This document shows positions 13,613-21,182 of a stretch of DNA of 28,928 nucleotides, in pieces. The stretch is from DATJHM01 sp035493895 (GTDB lineage Bacteria; Chloroflexota; Ktedonobacteria; Ktedonobacterales; Ktedonobacteraceae), in contig DATJHM010000278.1 of assembly GCA_035493895.1 (NCBI GenBank), forward strand, positions 1 to 28,928, read 5' to 3'. The first letter of the stretch is position 1. Every line of letters begins with the position of its first letter. Position numbers and translations under genes: made by a program. The notes beneath the pieces are model-generated. The model was given only the letters and a program-made list of their open reading frames with translations. It ran no database searches and had not been told where the DNA came from.

Positions 13613-13845
13613 CCTTTTGTACTTTCAAGAGCATAGAAGACCAGGAAGAGCGCGAAGCTGGCTGGTCTGAGACGCAAAAGAGGCCAGAATATAATCGGGT
13701 GACTCAGGAGTGAGCGCACCAGATAGAGCGCAGGAACTGCCGGGACGAAATAAAGTGTACATGCGAAGGCTGCCGCATGCATGCTTCCTTGTGAGCCCCG
13801 GATGCAGGAAGAGAACAATAATCTCGCCGCTAGGGAAAGGATGCT
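13613..13845 (+). other. Gene-free leader before infA
   Basis: This is the remainder of a 344-nt interval between adk and infA in which no convincing gene is visible. Two local hairpins can be drawn: CATGCG/CGCATG (13760-13765 with 13774-13779) and CTTCCT/AGGAAG (13784-13789 with 13806-13811). A minus-strand frame reads as hydrophobic but runs into infA and has no family resemblance. In many bacteria map occupies this slot; I see no remnant of it. Confidence 0.5.
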
Positions 13846-14067
13846 ATGCCAAAAAAGGATGAAATCGAAGTCGAGGGTAAGGTTGTAGAGGCCCTCCCAA
13901 ATGCCATGTTTAAGGTTGAAATTGATGAGACTCACCAGGTTCTGGCAGTCCTCTCAGGGCGAATGCGCATGAACTTTTTGCGCGTCGTGCCAGGTGATAA
14001 GGTAAAGATTGTGCTGTCTCCCTACGATCTGACACGGGGCAGAATCACATGGCGTCTGAAATCATAA
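13846..14067 (+). CDS. infA: Translation initiation factor IF-1
   Basis: IF-1 binds the 30S A site during initiation. The 73-residue protein is a single OB fold: MPKKDEIEVEGKVVEALPNAMFKVEID, LAVLSGRMRMNFLRVVPGDKVKI and LSPYDLTRGRITWR in pieces. The conserved family residues are present, though the usual HxxGKxR segment reads LSGRMRMNF here, with Lys replaced by Arg/Met. The ATG follows GGGAAAGGA. It heads its own transcription unit behind a strong promoter, followed by rpmJ 160 nt downstream. Confidence 0.97.
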   Translation: MPKKDEIEVEGKVVEALPNAMFKVEIDETHQVLAVLSGRMRMNFLRVVPGDKVKIVLSPYDLTRGRITWRLKS

Positions 14068-14227
14068 AGGCGAGCAACAGGCATCCTTTATCAATCCTTT
14101 TTTCCTAATTATCGGCACAGAGTGAAGAGAGACAGGTCGGGTAAGAAGGAGACCGCACAGTGCGTGTGTTTTTTTGCCTTTGTCCTATCCCGCAATAATT
14201 CATTTAGACCTATGAGGAGGGCAAGTC

Positions 14228-14344
14228 ATGAAAGTGCGAGCCTCAGTCAAACCGCGTTGCGATAGCTGTAAAATTATTCGCCGCAATCGTGTGGTGATGG
14301 TGATATGCAGTAAAGATCCAAAACATAAACAGAAGCAAGGTTAG
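14228..14344 (+). CDS. rpmJ: 50S ribosomal protein L36, zinc form
   Basis: L36 is the smallest 50S protein and stabilises 23S rRNA near the factor-binding region. It has 38 residues: MKVRASVKPRCDSC, then KIIRRNRVVMVICSKDPKHK, then QKQG. The zinc ligands Cys11, Cys14, Cys27 and His33 are present. A near-perfect GAGGAGGG lies 6 nt before the ATG. A 160-nt gap separates it from infA; that gap contains T-rich runs (14169-14175) behind a very short CGCA/TGCG stem, too weak to call a terminator. Confidence 0.97.
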   Translation: MKVRASVKPRCDSCKIIRRNRVVMVICSKDPKHKQKQG

Positions 14345-14368
14345 TACCACGTTGTGAGTTTTCTGGCT

Positions 14369-14386
14369 CCAGCACAAAACTGCTGG
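14369..14386 (+). promoter_or_regulatory. Small hairpin between rpmJ and rpsM
   Basis: CCAGCA (14369-14374) pairs with TGCTGG (14381-14386) over a CAAAAC loop. No T-run follows. It is a minor structure in a 68-nt gap, recorded for completeness. Confidence 0.3.
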
Positions 14387-14412
14387 AAATCGGAGCTCGG
14401 CTGGAGGGAAAC

Positions 14413-14796
14413 ATGGCTAGAATTGCCGGCGTAGACATTCCACGCGAGAAGCGCGTAGAGATTTCGCTGTGCTACATTTATGGAATCGGGCTGACAACCA
14501 GCCGCAAGATTCTAGAGCGAACTCGTATCAATCCTGATACTCGTGTCAAGAATTTATCTGAAGAAGAAGTCAACCGACTGCGTGAAGTGATCGACCGCGA
14601 ATTTAAGGTTGAGGGCGATCTACGCCGCGAAGTTGATATGAATATCAAGCGGTTGATTGAGATCGGTTGTTATCGTGGTCTGCGTCATCGTCGCAACCTT
14701 CCCGTACGAGGACAGCGCACGCGCACCAATGCGCGCACACGTCGTGGTCCAAAGAGAACTGTTGCTGGCAAGAAGAAGGCCGCTGCTAAGAAGTAA
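14413..14796 (+). CDS. rpsM: 30S ribosomal protein S13
   Basis: S13 is a head protein that forms intersubunit bridges and contacts P-site tRNA. The 127-residue protein is canonical: MARIAGVDIPREKRVEISL, YIYGIGLTTSRKILE, VEGDLRREVDMNIKRLIEIGCYRGLRHRRNLPVRGQRT in pieces. It ends in a basic Lys/Ala tail (GPKRTVAGKKKAAAKK). A GGAGGGAAAC site precedes the ATG. It begins the rpsM-rpsK-rpsD-rpoA-rplQ order shared by most bacteria. Confidence 0.98.
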   Translation: MARIAGVDIPREKRVEISLCYIYGIGLTTSRKILERTRINPDTRVKNLSEEEVNRLREVIDREFKVEGDLRREVDMNIKRLIEIGCYRGLRHRRNLPVRGQRTRTNARTRRGPKRTVAGKKKAAAKK

Positions 14797-14817
14797 TTCC
14801 GGGAAGGAAATGTAAGA

Positions 14818-15225
14818 ATGGCTGATAGAAAGAAAACGACTGGTGCTGGTGCCAAGGTCAGGCGGCGAGAGCGTAAGTCTGTGCCGCGCGGACAAGCACA
14901 TATTCAAGCAACATTTAACAATACGATCGTCACACTCACAGATCCAAACGGAAACGTGTTGTCCTGGGGCAGTGCTGGCGGTCAGGGCTTCAAAGGCTCT
15001 CGTAAAAGTACCCCCTATGCTGCACAGGTGACCGCTGAGACGGCGGCGCGTAAGGCGATGGAGCATGGCCTGCGTCAGATCGAAGTCTATGTGAAGGGGC
15101 CAGGCTCTGGCCGTGAAGCTGCAATCCGATCATTACAGACGGCAGGGTTAACTGTCACCTCAATTACTGATGTTACGCCTATTCCGCATAATGGCTGTCG
15201 GCCACCGAAGAGACGTCGCGTATAG
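14818..15225 (+). CDS. rpsK: 30S ribosomal protein S11
   Basis: S11 lies on the 30S platform near the E site and the Shine-Dalgarno helix. The 135-residue protein shows the RGQAHIQATFNNTIVTLTDPNGNV start in pieces, WGSAGGQGFKGSRKSTPYAAQ, the KGPGSGREAAIRSLQTAGL loop and the C-terminal TPIPHNGCRPPKRRRV hallmark. A slightly long basic N-terminal lead (about 15 residues) precedes the core. Confidence 0.98.
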   Translation: MADRKKTTGAGAKVRRRERKSVPRGQAHIQATFNNTIVTLTDPNGNVLSWGSAGGQGFKGSRKSTPYAAQVTAETAARKAMEHGLRQIEVYVKGPGSGREAAIRSLQTAGLTVTSITDVTPIPHNGCRPPKRRRV

Positions 15226-15267
15226 CTTGATTTATCCACGTTGTGCGTGTGAGGAGGATATTACTAC

Positions 15268-15894
15268 ATGGCACGTTATACCGGCCCCGTTTGCCGTTTG
15301 TGCAGACGTGAGGGGGTAAAACTTTTCTTGAAAGGCGACAAGTGTATCGCAAAGTGCACTTTGGAGCGCCGCAGCAGCCGCCCTGGTCAACACGGATCTG
15401 GCCGTGTACGCAAAGAGTCAGGGTATGCCAAACAGTTGCGTGAGAAGCAGAGAGTGCGACGCACCTACGGTGTGCTGGAGCGCCAGTTCCGCAAGCATTT
15501 TGATGCCGCGGCACGCCGTTCTGGTAAGACCAGCGAGAATCTCTTGCAGTTGCTGGAAATGCGCCTGGATAACCTGGTCTATCGTCTGGGCTTTGCCGAT
15601 TCGCGCGCTCAGGCTCGCCAGCTCGTCAACCATGGCCATTTCGCGGTGAATGGACGCAAGACTGATATTCCATCTTTTATTGCGAAACCCAATGATGTGA
15701 TTACTGTGCGCGAGCGCAGCAAAGGTCTGGAATACTTCAAGACACGGGCTTTGCTCCTGGCACAGAAAGGCGTACCTGCCTGGTTGCGTCTGGACATCAA
15801 CGAGATGAATGGTCGCGTACTGAGTGTCCCGTCGCGAACAGATCTGGAACTGCCCTTCGATGAGCAGATGGTGGTTGAATTCTATCAGCGCTAA
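15268..15894 (+). CDS. rpsD: 30S ribosomal protein S4, zinc form
   Basis: S4 nucleates 30S assembly and lines the mRNA entrance with S3 and S5. The 208-residue protein carries the N-terminal cysteines Cys9, Cys12, Cys26 and Cys30 of the zinc-type S4, followed by LERRSSRPGQHG, KQLREKQRVRRTYGVLERQF, and the S4 RNA-binding domain MRLDNLVYRLGFADSRAQARQLVNHGHFAVNG in pieces. The ATG follows GAGGAGG at 8-10 nt. S4 has no extended tail here, unlike its neighbours S3 and S5. Confidence 0.98.
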   Translation: MARYTGPVCRLCRREGVKLFLKGDKCIAKCTLERRSSRPGQHGSGRVRKESGYAKQLREKQRVRRTYGVLERQFRKHFDAAARRSGKTSENLLQLLEMRLDNLVYRLGFADSRAQARQLVNHGHFAVNGRKTDIPSFIAKPNDVITVRERSKGLEYFKTRALLLAQKGVPAWLRLDINEMNGRVLSVPSRTDLELPFDEQMVVEFYQR

Positions 15895-15912
15895 TACGTT
15901 GAGTCGGTGGCT

Positions 15913-15961
15913 ACTTTGTTCCTGTGCCTCCTCCGCTGGTGTGAGGTGAATGTAACAAAGT
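15913..15961 (+). promoter_or_regulatory. Long-range hairpin upstream of rpoA
   Basis: ACTTTGTT (15913-15920) pairs with AACAAAGT (15954-15961). Inside it, CCTC and GAGG can form an inner helix. It lies just after rpsD in the 186-nt rpsD-rpoA gap, which also contains a CGGG/CCCG hairpin near 15995. It may be an RNA leader or processing site; I found no clear promoter there. Confidence 0.4.
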
Positions 15962-16080
15962 GACGGGTCCATGCCTGAGCGGTTCCCTTGCGGGTCGCCC
16001 GGGAGAGAGTGCTCTTGGACTACCAACGTTTTCGAACTGTAGTCCTGGTTTCTTCTCTCAGAAGAGGGACAGGGTTCCAG

Positions 16081-17097
16081 ATGCAGAGCGTGGTAGAAAA
16101 AGAAAGGCAGGATAGAACCTTGTTAGATATTACTCCACTTCGCATTAAAAACACGAAGACCCAAGGAAATTATGCGAGTTATGATATTGAGCCGTTAGAT
16201 GCGGGGTATGGAGTGACCCTGGGCAATGCACTGAGACGCGTATTGCTGTCATCGTTGCCGGGCGCAGCGGTCACCTCTATTCGGATCGAGGGTGTGCAAC
16301 ATGAGTTTCAGGATGTCCCCAATGTATTGGAGGATGTCACCGATATTGTGCTGAATGTGAAAAAGTTGCGGCTGCGCAGTTTTTCTGACCATCCCGTTTC
16401 GATGCGTCTGGAGGTCAGTGGTGAACGCTCGGTTACTGCGGCTGATATTATCGCCCCTAGCACGGTGGAAATCGTGAATCCTGAACTGTATCTTGCTACT
16501 CTGGACAACGATAATGCTCACCTGGATATGGAGCTGGTCGTTGAGACAGGTAGAGGTTATGTTACTGCCGACTCAAAAGAAGATCAGCCCATAGGTGTTA
16601 TACCGGTCGATGCAATCTATACTCCTGTGCAGAAGGTGAATTACACTATCGAGCACACACGTGTAGGGCAGATGACCAATTTTGATAAGATTATCCTGGA
16701 CATTACGACGGATGGTACGATCTCGCCAGATGAGGCCCTGCGCCAGAGCGCGGATATTCTGGTACGCCACTTTACGTCGCTTGCCAATTATCGTGCTCAG
16801 TTGCCTGAGCCAGAGCGCCAGCCTCTGAGCAGTCTGCCTATTCCGCAGAAGATATACGATACGCCTATCGAAGAACTTGACCTTTCGGTTCGAGCTTACA
16901 ACTGTCTCAAACGCAGTAATATTACGAAGGTTGGTCAGGTACTCTCGATGAATGAGGAAGATCTGCTGGGCGTACGTAATTTTGGTGAGAAGAGTCTACA
17001 AGAGTTGCGCGAGCGCTTGCTTGTCCGTAATTTCTTGCCTAATCCGCGAACTAGCGCCGTTGGTGTTGATGACGGCGATCACGAAATGGAGGAATGA
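16081..17097 (+). CDS. rpoA: RNA polymerase alpha subunit
   Basis: Alpha dimerises to seed RNA polymerase assembly, and its C-terminal domain contacts UP elements and activators. The N-terminal domain shows YDIEPLDAGYGVTLGNALRRVLLSSLPGAAVTSIRIEGV in pieces and VYTPVQKVNY-like residues (here IYTPVQKVNYTIEHTRVGQ). The C-terminal domain shows IEELDLSVRAYNCLKRSNI and LLGVRNFGEKSLQELRERL. I chose ATG 16081 (338 residues); a TTG at 16120 would begin MLDITPLRIK, closer to the usual N-terminus, and is a real alternative. Frame-open sequence extends upstream to 15988 but does not resemble alpha. Confidence 0.96.
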   Translation: MQSVVEKERQDRTLLDITPLRIKNTKTQGNYASYDIEPLDAGYGVTLGNALRRVLLSSLPGAAVTSIRIEGVQHEFQDVPNVLEDVTDIVLNVKKLRLRSFSDHPVSMRLEVSGERSVTAADIIAPSTVEIVNPELYLATLDNDNAHLDMELVVETGRGYVTADSKEDQPIGVIPVDAIYTPVQKVNYTIEHTRVGQMTNFDKIILDITTDGTISPDEALRQSADILVRHFTSLANYRAQLPEPERQPLSSLPIPQKIYDTPIEELDLSVRAYNCLKRSNITKVGQVLSMNEEDLLGVRNFGEKSLQELRERLLVRNFLPNPRTSAVGVDDGDHEMEE

Positions 17098-17098
17098 G

Positions 17099-17725
17099 TT
17101 GAGGCACCGAGTTGCCGGCAACCGCATGAGTATGCCCGAACCGCGCCGTCGTTCTGCGCGTCGTAATTTGATGGCGGGTCTCATCCGGTATGACCGAATC
17201 CAAACAACGGAAGCACGCGCAAATGCTATCCGTGGCGAAGTCGAACATTTGATCACTACGGCTGTCAAGGGTCAGCAGGAGGCACAGGCTCATCTGACCT
17301 CTGTCGTTTCTGACGCTGAGAAGGCGGCCCAGGTGCTGGCTTTCGCTCGCAAAGGCCGCTTTTCGCTGCAAGCGAAGGTCGGGTCAAATGAAGAGCGAGC
17401 CAAAGATCTGAAGGCTCCTTTGACCGAGAAGGGCCGTAAGTTCCTGGAAGATAAGCAGAAGGCACGCCGCGAAGAGCTGCTGCGTATTATCTCGAACGAG
17501 GAAGAGGCCGAGCGCGCATTGGCTGCCGCCTATCAGGCGATGGTCATTGAACTGCATTCGCGCCGCGTTATTCTACAGGCATTGCCTGATGAGCTGGTTG
17601 TCAAGAAGATTTTTGAAGAACTGGTTCCTCGTTACGTGAGTCGCCACGGCGGTTACACGCGCATTACGAAGCTTGGTCGTCGCAAAGGTGATGCTTCGGA
17701 GATGGCTCAGATCGCCTTCGTCTAG
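17099..17725 (+). CDS. rplQ: 50S ribosomal protein L17 with internal insertion
   Basis: L17 lies on the back of the 50S subunit near the tunnel exit. The start is TTG at 17099, 6 nt after GGAGG and 2 nt after the rpoA stop; it gives MRHRVAGNRMSMPEPRRRSARRNLM, the standard opening. Residues 1-55 and about 151-208 (ELHSRRVILQALPDE, FEELVPRYVSRHGGYTRITKLG, GDASEMAQIAFV) are canonical. Residues about 56-150 are extra, charged and helix-prone (EERAKDLKAPLTEKGRKFLE, KQKARREELLRIISNEEEAE). The total is 208 residues, where typical L17 has 115-130. The extra block replaces the short loop after the HLI helix. Confidence 0.96.
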   Translation: MRHRVAGNRMSMPEPRRRSARRNLMAGLIRYDRIQTTEARANAIRGEVEHLITTAVKGQQEAQAHLTSVVSDAEKAAQVLAFARKGRFSLQAKVGSNEERAKDLKAPLTEKGRKFLEDKQKARREELLRIISNEEEAERALAAAYQAMVIELHSRRVILQALPDELVVKKIFEELVPRYVSRHGGYTRITKLGRRKGDASEMAQIAFV

Positions 17726-17812
17726 TGCTTATCGGGGTGTATGCCCTGGTTGTACGACGATAGCCTGAGAAACATGCTGGACATGGCCTGTACGCGTTGC
17801 ACATGGTACATT

Positions 17813-18604
17813 ATGAATATTGCGTGTGGTATTGAGTATGATGGTACCGGCTATCATGGCTTTCAACGTCAACCCGTGAGCCATGGTTCTACTGTTCAGG
17901 GCACGCTGGAGACCGCAATCGAGCGCATCTCTGGAACCTTCTCGGTCGTGCATGGAGCCGGGCGCACAGATGCAGGTGTGCACGCCAGCGGGCAGGTGAT
18001 GAATTTTCAGACGGATTTTCATCTGGAGCCCGACATCTGGCGCAGAGCATTAAATGCTGTACTACCGAATGATGTGTCGATCCGCTGGGTTCGCAATGTC
18101 CCTGATCGCTTTCATGCACGCTTTAGCGCTCTGAGTCGCTCATATCGCTATACGATTTTGAATAGCAGCGCTCCGTCTGCTCTCAGAGCACGCTATAGCT
18201 ATCTTTGTCCACGCACTTTAGATGGAGATTGCATGCAACAGGCGTGCCAGTTTTTGCTCGGACGCAAAGATTTCGGTGCCTTTGGACGTAGTCCCGATGA
18301 GACGAATCCTCAGAAGCCGGGACCTCACTCTTGTGTCCGTACGATGCTTGAGGCGCGCTGCTTCCGTTCCGAAAAAGAACTTATCTATTGTGATTTTACT
18401 GCCGATGCCTTTCTCACGGGGCAGGTGCGCAGGATGGTTGGTACGCTGTTGCTGGTAGGACAGAAGCGTCTCTCGGTAGCGGACTTTGCGACGATCGTAG
18501 ATAGCGCGGAGAAGATGCATCCTGGTTCAGCGGCCCCTTCACATGGGCTGTGTCTGGTACGGGTTGAGTATCCTGAGAAGTTTGGAGTAACGACAGATGA
18601 ATAA
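17813..18604 (+). CDS. truA: tRNA pseudouridine(38-40) synthase TruA
   Basis: TruA converts uridines 38-40 of the tRNA anticodon stem to pseudouridine. The 263-residue product has IEYDGTGYHGFQRQP at the start, the catalytic-Asp motif GRTDAGVHASGQV (Asp53), RFHARFSALSRSYRYTI, and GQVRRMVGTLLLVG toward the end. I chose ATG 17813, giving MNIACGIEYDGT. Upstream in-frame ATGs at 17741 and 17774 are possible but add a Cys/Trp-rich stretch unlike the family; the one at 17741 does have a GGGGTG site. It sits between rplQ and rplM as in many bacteria, overlapping rplM by 8 nt. Confidence 0.95.
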   Translation: MNIACGIEYDGTGYHGFQRQPVSHGSTVQGTLETAIERISGTFSVVHGAGRTDAGVHASGQVMNFQTDFHLEPDIWRRALNAVLPNDVSIRWVRNVPDRFHARFSALSRSYRYTILNSSAPSALRARYSYLCPRTLDGDCMQQACQFLLGRKDFGAFGRSPDETNPQKPGPHSCVRTMLEARCFRSEKELIYCDFTADAFLTGQVRRMVGTLLLVGQKRLSVADFATIVDSAEKMHPGSAAPSHGLCLVRVEYPEKFGVTTDE

Positions 18605-19067
18605 GACATATAGCGCCAAGGCCGCTGATCTGCAACCGACGTGGTATGTCATAGATGCCGAGGGACAGGTACTGGGTCGCCTGGCATCGCAGATTGCGCA
18701 GATCTTGCGCGGTAAACATAAACCGACTTTTACCCCTCATCTTCAGAGTGGTGATTTTGTGGTCGTGATTAACGCTGAAAAGATTGCTGTGACGGGCAGA
18801 CGCCTGGAGCAGAAGGTCTATTATCGCCACACACAGTATCCCGGTGGCTTGAGGAAAACGACGCTTCGCCAGACCCTGGAGGGCAAACATCCAGAGCGCG
18901 CTCTGGTACATGCCGTACGCGGGATGGTGATGCATAATCGTCTGGGCGCTGATATTATGGGCCATCTCAAGATTTACGCAGGCCCTGAGCATCCGCATCA
19001 GGCGCAGAAACCAGTAATCTGGACTGGCCCGGAGGCGTTGTTGCCGCAGGCTACTGAGGCAAAATAA
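18597..19067 (+). CDS. rplM: 50S ribosomal protein L13
   Basis: L13 is an early-assembly 50S protein. The 156-residue product begins MNKTYSAKAADLQPTWYVIDA and contains GQVLGRLASQIAQILRGKHKPTFTPH, the GDFVVVINAEKIAVTGRR segment, the YYRHTQYPGGL loop and AVRGMVMHNRLG in pieces. The ATG overlaps the end of truA by 8 nt. A short tail follows the conserved GPEHPHQAQKP. Confidence 0.98.
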   Translation: MNKTYSAKAADLQPTWYVIDAEGQVLGRLASQIAQILRGKHKPTFTPHLQSGDFVVVINAEKIAVTGRRLEQKVYYRHTQYPGGLRKTTLRQTLEGKHPERALVHAVRGMVMHNRLGADIMGHLKIYAGPEHPHQAQKPVIWTGPEALLPQATEAK

Positions 19068-19085
19068 AGAAGAGGAGAACCTACC

Positions 19086-19496
19086 TTGGCCGATACGATC
19101 AAAGGTGAGTACTACTATGGCATGGGACGGCGTAAGACGGCTGTGGCTCGCGTGCGCCTCTTCCCCAATGGCGATGGTAGTATTACGATTAATGGCAAAC
19201 TTATCGAGGCTTACTTTGGCACGCGTGAGACGCACCAGGCGACCATCGCTGCTCCTTTCCGGGCCCTCGATATGAATAATACTTTCACGATGACGGTGCG
19301 CGTTGTGGGCGGCGGTACGAGCGGTCAGGCTGGCGCTATCCGTCATGCCGTGGCCCGCGCTCTGGTACGCATGAACCCTGAGGCGAAGGGCTCTCTGCGT
19401 AAGGCTGGCTACCTTACACGTGATCCTCGTATGAAGGAACGTAAGAAGCCAGGTCTGAAACGCGCTCGTAAGGCTCCACAGTATACAAAGCGTTAA
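19086..19496 (+). CDS. rpsI: 30S ribosomal protein S9
   Basis: S9 has a C-terminal tail that touches P-site tRNA. The 136-residue protein shows YYYGMGRRKTAVARVRLFPNG, GTSGQAGAIRHAVARAL, the LRKAGYLTRDPRMKERKKPGLKRARKAPQYTKR end in pieces, with the invariant Lys-Arg C-terminus. The start is TTG at 19086, after AGGAGAACCTACC. It is the last gene of the ribosomal string and is followed by a strong terminator. Confidence 0.98.
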   Translation: MADTIKGEYYYGMGRRKTAVARVRLFPNGDGSITINGKLIEAYFGTRETHQATIAAPFRALDMNNTFTMTVRVVGGGTSGQAGAIRHAVARALVRMNPEAKGSLRKAGYLTRDPRMKERKKPGLKRARKAPQYTKR

Positions 19497-19550
19497 TTAC
19501 TTCTGGTGTCACGTTTCTGCTGACATTTCTTATAGTAAATGGCGATACGG

Positions 19551-19597
19551 AAGGTTCGGGTAGGAAGGGATTCCTGCACGGACCTTTTTACTTTTTT
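19551..19597 (+). terminator. Intrinsic terminator after rpsI
   Basis: A 16-bp stem pairs 19551-19566 (AAGGTTCGGGTAGGAA) with 19571-19586 (TTCCTGCACGGACCTT) with two wobbles and one mismatch, around a GGGA loop. TTTTTACTTTTTT follows. It closes the infA-to-rpsI transcription unit. Confidence 0.9.
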
Positions 19598-19641
19598 GTA
19601 AAGCTGCCTTGTTGCCGCCAACGAAGGAGAAATAGGCACCT

Positions 19642-20193
19642 ATGCATGATCCAGCCCAATCCCCCATTTTTCCTGTCTTAGAGACCCGGCGTTTGCTGTT
19701 ACGTGAGATGCAACTGGAGGATATCCGTTCCCTCTTCGCTGTGCTCTCAGATCTCGAAGTTGTACGCTTCTACGATACACCGTTCACACAGCTTGAGCAG
19801 GTGGAGCGTGCGATAGAACGCCATCATTTCCGCTTCCTCCACGGTGATGGTTTGCGTTGGGGCATTACGCTGAAGGATGAGCAAAAGGTGATTGGCAATT
19901 GTGGCTATGCCTGGGATAAAGATAATCATTTTGCGGTGCTGAGTTATGTCCTTGGCAGACCGTACTGGGGACAGGGGATTATGACGGAGGCACTTGGCGC
20001 GATTATTCATTATGGCTTTGAGCAATATCAGCTTCATCGGATTGAGGCAGATGTGGCCTTGCCAAATATTGGCTCGATGCGTGTCTTGCAGAAGCTCGGT
20101 TTTCGCGAGGAGGGCTTGCGTAAAGAACGTTTTTTTGCTGAGGGACGCTATTATGATGAGAAGCTCTTCGCTTTGCTGCACACTTCCCCCTAG
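19642..20193 (+). CDS. GNAT N-acetyltransferase, RimJ/RimL-like
   Basis: This is an acetyl-CoA-dependent GNAT acetyltransferase of the RimJ/RimL type, which modifies protein N-termini or small amines; the actual substrate cannot be told. It has 183 residues. The family pattern includes LETRRLLLREMQLEDIRSLF at the start, a GNCGYAWD-type strand, and the acetyl-CoA-binding RPYWGQGIMTEAL (Q/RxxGxG/A motif A). It continues with HRIEADVALPNIGSMRVLQKLGF and EEGLRKERFF. GAAGGAG precedes the ATG by 12 nt. It lies just beyond the rpsI terminator and probably has its own promoter, which I could not identify. A ribosomal-protein substrate is possible but not shown. Confidence 0.9.
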   Translation: MHDPAQSPIFPVLETRRLLLREMQLEDIRSLFAVLSDLEVVRFYDTPFTQLEQVERAIERHHFRFLHGDGLRWGITLKDEQKVIGNCGYAWDKDNHFAVLSYVLGRPYWGQGIMTEALGAIIHYGFEQYQLHRIEADVALPNIGSMRVLQKLGFREEGLRKERFFAEGRYYDEKLFALLHTSP

Positions 20194-20201
20194 AAACTTA
20201 T

Positions 20202-20226
20202 GGGATGCGGACGAGCTCCGCATCCC
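20202..20226. terminator. Convergent hairpin between the GNAT gene and ilvE
   Basis: GGGATGCGGA (20202-20211) and TCCGCATCCC (20217-20226) form a perfect 10-bp stem over a 5-nt loop, between two genes that converge. Short A- and T-rich stretches flank both sides (AAACTT before, GGTTT after), so it may terminate in both directions, but neither side has a strong T-run. Confidence 0.6.
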
Positions 20227-20246
20227 GGTTTCCCTGGTTGTAAAAT

Positions 20247-21182
20247 CTACAGATGTTGGGGGACGCCAGCATACACAGGCGTACACCATTCGGCATACTC
20301 TGGCTTGCGGCCACGCACAATGTCAAAGTAAAGCTCCTGAAGCTTGCTGCTGATAGGACCAACGTTTCCGTCGTTCACGGGACGATTATCGACACTGATG
20401 ACTGGCGCAATCTGGGCCCCTGTTCCACAGAGGAAAATCTCGTCGGCGGTATAGAGCTCGGTGCGATTCACCGGGCGCTCACGCGTGACGATGCCAAACT
20501 CACGCTGGGCCAACTTGATGACGGTGTCGCGAGTGACGCCGAGCAGGATGTTTTCAGTCGCAGCTGGCGTTACGAGCTCGCCGTTAATAACCAGAAAGAT
20601 ATTTTCCGCACTTCCCTCGGAGACACGTCCCTCGTGGGTAAGCATGATGGCTTCGTCGAAATTATTTTGTAAGGCCTCCTCTTTCGCGAAGGCAGCATTG
20701 ACATAACTTCCAATGATTTTGGCTCGCGCAGGCATTGCATTATCGTCTATACGCCGCCAGGAAGAGACGCCGCAGCGCAGACCGCCGATGTCAACATAGT
20801 TTCCCATTGGCTCGGACGTCACGATATAGTCGTCTCGTAGCCCATGCAGGCGAACTCCGATGACCTCTGAGCCCTTATAAGCGACGGGACGCAGATAGAC
20901 ATCCTGGTGTTGCTCGTTTTGCCGAACCAGCTCGACGGTAATGTCGATGAGCTGGTCGATGCTGTAAGGAAGCTTGATGTTGAGGATTTTGCAGGATCTC
21001 AACAGTCGCTCGTAGTGCTCACGCAGGCGGAACAGGTAAACCTGCTGGTTTTCCTCATTCCAGTAGCCACGAATGCCTTCAAAGCATCCCGTGCCGTAAG
21101 CAAAGCCATGGGTACGTACTGAGATGACGCCGCGTTCAGCGGGGATAAATTCGCCATTCATGAAAAGTGTTTTTGCGTTCAT
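20247..21182 (-). CDS. ilvE: Branched-chain amino acid aminotransferase
   Basis: This is a PLP-dependent class IV aminotransferase that interconverts Leu, Ile and Val with their 2-keto acids. Features are the MNGEFIPAERGVISVRTHGFAYG start in pieces, FEGIRGY, YLRPVAYKGSE, Lys155 in PARAKIIGSYVN as the likely PLP lysine, and EGSAENIFLV. The 311-residue length is typical. I chose ATG 21182; a TTG at 21194 would add 4 residues. Neither has an adjacent ribosome-binding site: a strong AAAGGAGG lies about 40 nt further upstream (21223-21230 on this strand), followed directly by ATGAGGTAA. A D-amino acid aminotransferase is a less likely alternative. Confidence 0.92.
   Translation of the reverse strand: MNAKTLFMNGEFIPAERGVISVRTHGFAYGTGCFEGIRGYWNEENQQVYLFRLREHYERLLRSCKILNIKLPYSIDQLIDITVELVRQNEQHQDVYLRPVAYKGSEVIGVRLHGLRDDYIVTSEPMGNYVDIGGLRCGVSSWRRIDDNAMPARAKIIGSYVNAAFAKEEALQNNFDEAIMLTHEGRVSEGSAENIFLVINGELVTPAATENILLGVTRDTVIKLAQREFGIVTRERPVNRTELYTADEIFLCGTGAQIAPVISVDNRPVNDGNVGPISSKLQELYFDIVRGRKPEYAEWCTPVYAGVPQHL

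Noticed and set aside
13603..13935. A 110-residue hydrophobic minus-strand frame in the adk-infA gap
   Set aside because: It overlaps the first 90 bases of infA, has no family resemblance, and its TM-like look comes from reading purine-rich leader sequence backwards. No good ribosome-binding site fits.
14154..14175. Possible terminator between infA and rpmJ (CGCA/TGCG stem followed by seven T's)
   Set aside because: The stem is only 4 bp and is separated from the T-run by GTG-rich bases; it is too weak to call.
15960..16020. tRNA-like look of the segment before rpoA
   Set aside because: It has no 7-bp acceptor stem, no anticodon arm and no TTCRA-type T-loop in the right place; it is only a GC-rich hairpin.
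18414..19346. 310-residue minus-strand frame over truA, rplM and rpsI
   Set aside because: It lies entirely antisense to three well-recognised genes and has no domain pattern; it is a chance open frame.
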